Assembly (NCBI GenBank): GCA_022792415.1
Contig: JAAWAY010000139.1
Span: 1-58,779 of the forward strand
Reading direction: 5' to 3'
DNA from: Eggerthellaceae bacterium
GTDB lineage: Bacteria; Actinomycetota; Coriobacteriia; Coriobacteriales; Eggerthellaceae
DNA length: 58,779 nucleotides
Shown here: piece after piece, positions 55,158-58,779 of the stretch
Layout: each line of letters opens with the position of its first letter
Numbering within the stretch: position 1 is the first letter of the stretch
Notes under the pieces: generated by a model
The model's input: only the letters and a program-made list of their open reading frames with translations
The model's database searches: none
Told to the model about the DNA's origin: nothing
Made by a program: the position numbers and the translations under genes

Positions 55158-55256
55158 GGCTCGCTCTCTCGTCTTACTCTCCCGCGCCCGCGGCGCCGGC
55201 CAACCGAATTGCCCTGCTGCACGCCAGCGCGGCGGCTCGCGGGGCACCTCGTAGAG

Positions 55257-55262
55257 TATAAT
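55257..55262 (+). promoter_or_regulatory. Perfect TATAAT -10 box before the TagO/WecA gene
   Basis: TATAAT lies 58 bases upstream of the start codon. The spaced -35 position reads GGCTCG and does not match, as at the wzm promoter. Confidence 0.5.
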
Positions 55263-55319
55263 GCTTGTTCTGACATCGGCTCGCGACCCTCGGCCGCTCA
55301 TCGACAGGAGAAAACCTTC

Positions 55320-56480
55320 ATGGACTGGTTGGAATGCGGCACGCTCTTCGCGGTCGCGCTCATTGCAACCATATGCCTGGTGCCCCTGGCCAAGGCCCTC
55401 GCCGTCAAGCTCGATGCCATCGACTACCCGAGCGCGCGGCGCGTCAACCGCCGCCCCATCCCCCGGCTCGGCGGCGTCGCCATCCTCGGCGGCCTGGCCG
55501 TCAGCCTGCTCGTGCTGTTCGCGGGCATGCGCTGGGCCGGGTGGCGCACCCCGTTCACGTCGTATCCCGGCATGCCGGTCAACTACCCGCTGCTGCTGAT
55601 CGGCGTGCTGTTCATGTTCGGCGTCGGGTTCGTCGACGACGTGATCAACCTGCGCCCGCGCGTGAAGCTGCTCGGCCAGACCATCGCCGCCATCATCGTG
55701 GCCGCCTCGGGCCTGCTCCTCTCCAGCATCCACAACCCCGTGGGCATGGGCTACGTCGAGTTCGGCTGGCTCGCCTACCCCATCACCGTGTTCTACCTGG
55801 TGGCCTTCGCCAACATCATCAACCTCATCGACGGCCTCGACGGCCTGGCGGCGGGCATCTGCGCCATCAGCGCCAGCACCATCTTCATCTTCGCGCTCAT
55901 CATCCACCGCTACGACGCCGCGGTGTTCAGCATCGCGCTCGTGGGGGCCTGCATCGGCTTCCTCCGCTACAACTTCCACCCGGCGTCCATCTTCATGGGC
56001 GACTCGGGCGCGCTGTTCCTCGGGTTCTCGCTCGGCATCGTGTCGCTCATGGCCATCGCGCGCTCGGCCTTGTTCGTGTCGCTGCTCGTGCCCGTGCTGG
56101 CCGCCGGCATCCCCGTGCTCGACACGGCGTTCGCCATCGTGCGGCGCCTGCGCGCCCACCAGCCCATCGACGCGGCCGACAAGGGGCACATCCACCACCG
56201 CCTCCTGCAGGCCGGCTTCAGCCAGCGCAAGACGGTGCTCATCATGTGGGGCTGGACGCTCATCCTGGCGCTGTGCGGCATCTTCATCACCGAGACGACG
56301 GGGCTCATGCGCATCCCGTTCTTCGCCATCATCCTGGGGGTGACCGCCTACATGGTGGTTAAGCTGCGCCTGCTCGAGCCCGTCCTGCTGCACCACTACC
56401 ACCCGCGCGGGCGCAAGGACTACCTGCCCGACCAGCTGGCTGCCGAGAAGGCCGACGAGGGGGACGGCGCCGACGAGTAG
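55320..56480 (+). CDS. tagO: Undecaprenyl-phosphate GlcNAc-1-phosphate transferase (TagO/WecA family)
   Basis: 386 residues with about eleven spans. The family motifs are all visible: GFVDDVINLRPRVKLLGQ, NLIDGLDGLA, MGDSGALFLGF, and HIHHRLL. It joins a sugar-1-phosphate to undecaprenyl phosphate, the first step in teichoic acid or rhamnan-type wall-glycan synthesis. ATG 55320 has AGGAG upstream. The 60-residue tail is charged. It is the only initiating transferase in the window and the likely entry point for the whole locus. Confidence 0.93.
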   Translation: MDWLECGTLFAVALIATICLVPLAKALAVKLDAIDYPSARRVNRRPIPRLGGVAILGGLAVSLLVLFAGMRWAGWRTPFTSYPGMPVNYPLLLIGVLFMFGVGFVDDVINLRPRVKLLGQTIAAIIVAASGLLLSSIHNPVGMGYVEFGWLAYPITVFYLVAFANIINLIDGLDGLAAGICAISASTIFIFALIIHRYDAAVFSIALVGACIGFLRYNFHPASIFMGDSGALFLGFSLGIVSLMAIARSALFVSLLVPVLAAGIPVLDTAFAIVRRLRAHQPIDAADKGHIHHRLLQAGFSQRKTVLIMWGWTLILALCGIFITETTGLMRIPFFAIILGVTAYMVVKLRLLEPVLLHHYHPRGRKDYLPDQLAAEKADEGDGADE

Positions 56481-56497
56481 CCCGGCTGCGGATGACC

Positions 56498-57505
56498 CTA
56501 CCTCCCCCGCAGCCCGCGCAACGCGGCGAGCGCGTGGTAGGCCGCCACGCCCAGGGGGAACGCGGCGTAGCCGGTGCGGCGCATGAGCCAGATGCTGCGC
56601 TTCCAGACGGCCTGGTAGGCCCCCGGCTGCTCGCGTCGCATGCGCTCGTCGAACGCGCGCAGGTCTCCGAACGCGCCCATGCCCCGGGCCAGGTAGATCT
56701 GGTACTGGTTCTGGGCGAACAGCGCGATGCCGCGATCCAGGTAGGCGCGGCGGTCGGGGTCGAGATCCGCCTCCTGCTCGCCCAAGGCGAACAGGCTGTC
56801 GATGATCGCCTCGTGCTCGTCCGCGTGCGCGATGAGCGAGCGGATGTCGACGCTCTGCCCGGCGCGCCCCAGGCGGTACTGGTACACGCAGTGGTCGTCG
56901 TAGTACACCGTCTGGCAGTACGGGATGGGAAACAGCACCAGCTGGGCGTCCTCGTAGAAGCAGCCTTCCGAGAGGCGGATGCCGTTGCCGCGCATGACGT
57001 CAGTGCGGATGGTGAGCGAGTGGATCTTGGCGATCTCCTCGTCACGCGCCACGTCGAACCCCACTGTGCGCCCATAGTGCGCGACGTCGCGGGCGGCGTG
57101 GCGGTGGTCGAGCACGCGGTACGTCCCGTCCTCCACGCAGTTGTAATCGGACAGCACCAGATCCGCGTCGGTGGTGCGCAGCACAGCCATCAAACCCGCC
57201 AGCGCCTCGGGGTCGACCCAGTCGTCACCGTCGATCACCTTGAGGTAGGTCCCTCGCGCCTGCGCGACGCCGAAGTTGATCACCGAGCCATGCCCCCCGT
57301 TCTCCTTGCGGAACAGGCGAAACACGTCGGGATGCTCGTAGGCGTGTCGATCGGCGATGGCCATGGATCCGTCCGTGCCTCCGTCGTCGATGACGAGCAC
57401 CTCCAGGTGGGCACGGGCGGGGCACGCCGCCAGGCTCGTCAGACACTGGTCGAGGTAGCGCTCCACGTTGTAGGCGGGCACGATGACGCTCAGCAGCTTG
57501 CCCAT
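56498..57505 (-). CDS. GT2-family glycosyltransferase
   Basis: 335 residues. LLSVIVPAYNVERYLDQCLT, VIDDGGTDGS and VIDGDDWVDP define a GT2 enzyme of the capsule/wall type. The C-terminal third is helical with paired hydrophobic patches that may touch the membrane. It lies two bases after the next GT2 gene, forming a two-gene leftward unit. Confidence 0.87.
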   Translation of the reverse strand: MGKLLSVIVPAYNVERYLDQCLTSLAACPARAHLEVLVIDDGGTDGSMAIADRHAYEHPDVFRLFRKENGGHGSVINFGVAQARGTYLKVIDGDDWVDPEALAGLMAVLRTTDADLVLSDYNCVEDGTYRVLDHRHAARDVAHYGRTVGFDVARDEEIAKIHSLTIRTDVMRGNGIRLSEGCFYEDAQLVLFPIPYCQTVYYDDHCVYQYRLGRAGQSVDIRSLIAHADEHEAIIDSLFALGEQEADLDPDRRAYLDRGIALFAQNQYQIYLARGMGAFGDLRAFDERMRREQPGAYQAVWKRSIWLMRRTGYAAFPLGVAAYHALAALRGLRGR

Positions 57506-57507
57506 GG

Positions 57508-58416
57508 TCAGCCCTTCCGCCGCAGAATGCCGTAGAACACCTTGCGCAGGGACGGGGGCGCGTACACCATCATCGCCGTCGCCGCGCAGGCGCGGACGTA
57601 CTCGCCGCGGCTGAGCAGGCCCGATTCGAGCTGCATCCGGCGAAGACCGAGATAGCGACGTCCGTAGTCCTCGCCTCCGCGGCGGTTGTAGAAGCTGCTG
57701 TCGCAGCGGGCCCGCACCAGCACGTCAGGCAGGTTGTCGAAGCGGTAGCCCTGCGTGAGCACGCGGCTCCACAGCTCGTAGTCCTCCAGCCCCGGGAAGT
57801 GCCGGTAGTTGCCGGCGGCGAGGATATCATCGCGGCGCATCATCACCGTCATATGGTTGACGGGACAGCGGAACTTCGCGTAGGAGAGCAGCTCGGCACC
57901 GCCCGGAATGGTCTTGGTGCTCTTCACGACGTCGCCGTCGAACTCCTCGATGGCCCCGCCGAGCACCGACACCTCGGGATGGGCGCCCAGGTAGGCGACC
58001 TCCTTGGCCAGACGATCAGGCAGCGCCACGTCATCTGCGTCCATGCGGGCGATGAGATCGTTGGCGCACAGCGCCACGCCGATGGCGAGCGCACGGCCCA
58101 GCTGCACGTTGTCGGCGAAGCGGCCGATCACGAGCAGGGGACTCTTTTGCTCAGCGTGCGGCCCTGAAGACCGGGCAGCCTCATCGCGTCGGCGAACGAC
58201 GGCAGAGGCCTCCTCCTCAGGCACGACGGGCACCACCAGCGCATTGCCGTCAGCAAACGAGTCGATGGCCTCGCGCTGCTCCTCCGTGAGGGGCCCGTCC
58301 TCCATCAGGACGACCTCGTCAGGGAGGAGGGTCTGCCCGTAGATGCTCGCGAGCGCCTCGCGCAGGTGAACGGGGTCGGCCCCGGCGTACACCGACATCA
58401 GCACCGAAACGCCCAT
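57508..58416 (-). CDS. GT2-family glycosyltransferase
   Basis: 302 residues. VSVLMSVYAGADPVHLREAL, ARMDADDVALPDRL and FPGLEDYELWSRVL match the GT2 group typical of rhamnosyl or galactosyl transfer in surface loci. An insertion of about 45 residues (about 55-100, acidic then Ser/Arg-rich) before the metal motif is unusual. It is the first gene of its unit and lies just beyond the rRNA operon terminator. Confidence 0.85.
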   Translation of the reverse strand: MGVSVLMSVYAGADPVHLREALASIYGQTLLPDEVVLMEDGPLTEEQREAIDSFADGNALVVPVVPEEEASAVVRRRDEAARSSGPHAEQKSPLLVIGRFADNVQLGRALAIGVALCANDLIARMDADDVALPDRLAKEVAYLGAHPEVSVLGGAIEEFDGDVVKSTKTIPGGAELLSYAKFRCPVNHMTVMMRRDDILAAGNYRHFPGLEDYELWSRVLTQGYRFDNLPDVLVRARCDSSFYNRRGGEDYGRRYLGLRRMQLESGLLSRGEYVRACAATAMMVYAPPSLRKVFYGILRRKG

Positions 58417-58601
58417 CGCACCTCCCTTGCCCTCCGCGTCCGCCCCTCTGACGGATCGTCAGCTATTGTAGTACAGCACCCCCTGGCAGCCGCCCGTATC
58501 AGCCCAACGCCACCAATAAACCCGAGCAGAGCCCACGACAGCCCGCAAGGAGAGCCAGAGACCGCGACACGGCCCCGACCCGGGCGCCCGATGGATGAAA
58601 T

Positions 58602-58628
58602 AAAAAAGGACCAGCCTCAGCTGATCCT
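58602..58628 (-). terminator. rRNA operon terminator
   Basis: AGGATCAGC and GCTGGTCCT pair across a TGAG loop (one G-U) on the minus strand, followed by six U. It lies about 20 bases past the 5S 3' end. Confidence 0.8.
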
Positions 58629-58649
58629 CAAAAAACGTGAAAGCGCCCC

Positions 58650-58769
58650 CCATGAGCAGAACGCCCTATCCTCCCACGGGCTAACCCGCAGTACTTTCGG
58701 CGAAGAGGGGCTTAACTGCCGGGTTCGGAATGGGACCGGGTGATCCCCCTCTCTGTGGTTCCGCTCATG
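58650..58769 (-). rRNA. rrf: 5S ribosomal RNA
   Basis: The minus strand carries the 5S core (ACCCGGTCCCATTCCGAACC, then AGTTAAGCCC and GGGAGGATAGGG). The ends pair through CCATGAGC/GCTCATGG, and the flanks extend this stem as a processing stalk. Exact ends are estimated. 16S and 23S should lie to the right, outside the window. Confidence 0.9.
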
Positions 58770-58779
58770 GGAGGCGCTC

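Noticed and set aside
54165-55319. Extension of the TagO frame far upstream
   Set aside because: The added part is antisense to the GtrB-like gene. The family N-terminus begins at 55320 behind AGGAG.

Overview
The window is GC-rich, with strong third-position G/C bias in most genes. It ends inside an rRNA operon: a 5S gene on the minus strand, with a terminator just beyond it. The gene content points to an actinobacterium of the Coriobacteriia (Olsenella/Atopobium/Collinsella-like): wall hydrolases with GBS_Bsp-like repeats, winged-helix/LicC fusions, DUF6541 and DUF2142 membrane proteins, and an Hpt orphan. Genus and species cannot be fixed from the sequence alone. Almost the whole window is devoted to making, decorating, exporting and remodelling cell-surface glycopolymers.

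Region 1 (1-1.9 kb): the end of a flavin reductase/rubredoxin fusion and a stand-alone Hpt protein. Region 2 (1.9-9.5 kb): two leftward operons. The first is a three-domain winged-helix/LicC/LicA protein followed by an EutH-type permease. The second is a binding-protein ABC importer (lipoprotein, ATPase, fused double permease) followed by a second winged-helix/nucleotidyltransferase. The two winged-helix domains are clearly related, and each operon starts with the same pair of TGTTCAT/ATGAACA half-sites. I infer two parallel import-activate routes for small amino-alcohol or aminophosphonate head groups, each switched by its own enzyme. Region 3 (9.6-16.9 kb): two large secreted wall enzymes, an L,D-transpeptidase and an amidase/glucosaminidase, each with seven repeats of about 100 residues.

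Region 4 (17.1-20.5 kb): rfbACDB-type genes for dTDP-L-rhamnose. Region 5 (20.7-27 kb): a lower-GC cassette with a flippase, two LicD transferases, a GT2, an acyltransferase, a possible 22-residue membrane peptide and the catalytic half of a sulfatase-fold protein. Region 6 (27-30.8 kb): the GC-rich membrane half of that protein, a YidC-glycerophosphotransferase fusion, and a DUF2304/polyprenyl-phosphate glycosyltransferase pair. Region 7 (30.9-45.2 kb): GT-C-like membrane proteins, an MBOAT/AlgJ-like O-acetylation pair, and large multidomain glycosyltransferases. Region 8 (45.3-58.4 kb): a Wzm/Wzt exporter, more GT2 enzymes, a YfhO protein, a GtrB-like GT and a TagO/WecA initiating enzyme.

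A coherent reading: TagO starts a lipid-linked chain and dTDP-rhamnose feeds the large GTs. The chain is exported by Wzm/Wzt and/or the flippase. LicD, YidC-TagF-like, sulfatase-fold and MBOAT proteins add charged or acyl groups, with LicD substrates supplied by region 2. The wall hydrolases of region 3 may bind the decorated surface. The most novel-looking items are the twin HTH-cytidylyltransferases with shared operators and the YidC-glycerophosphotransferase fusion.
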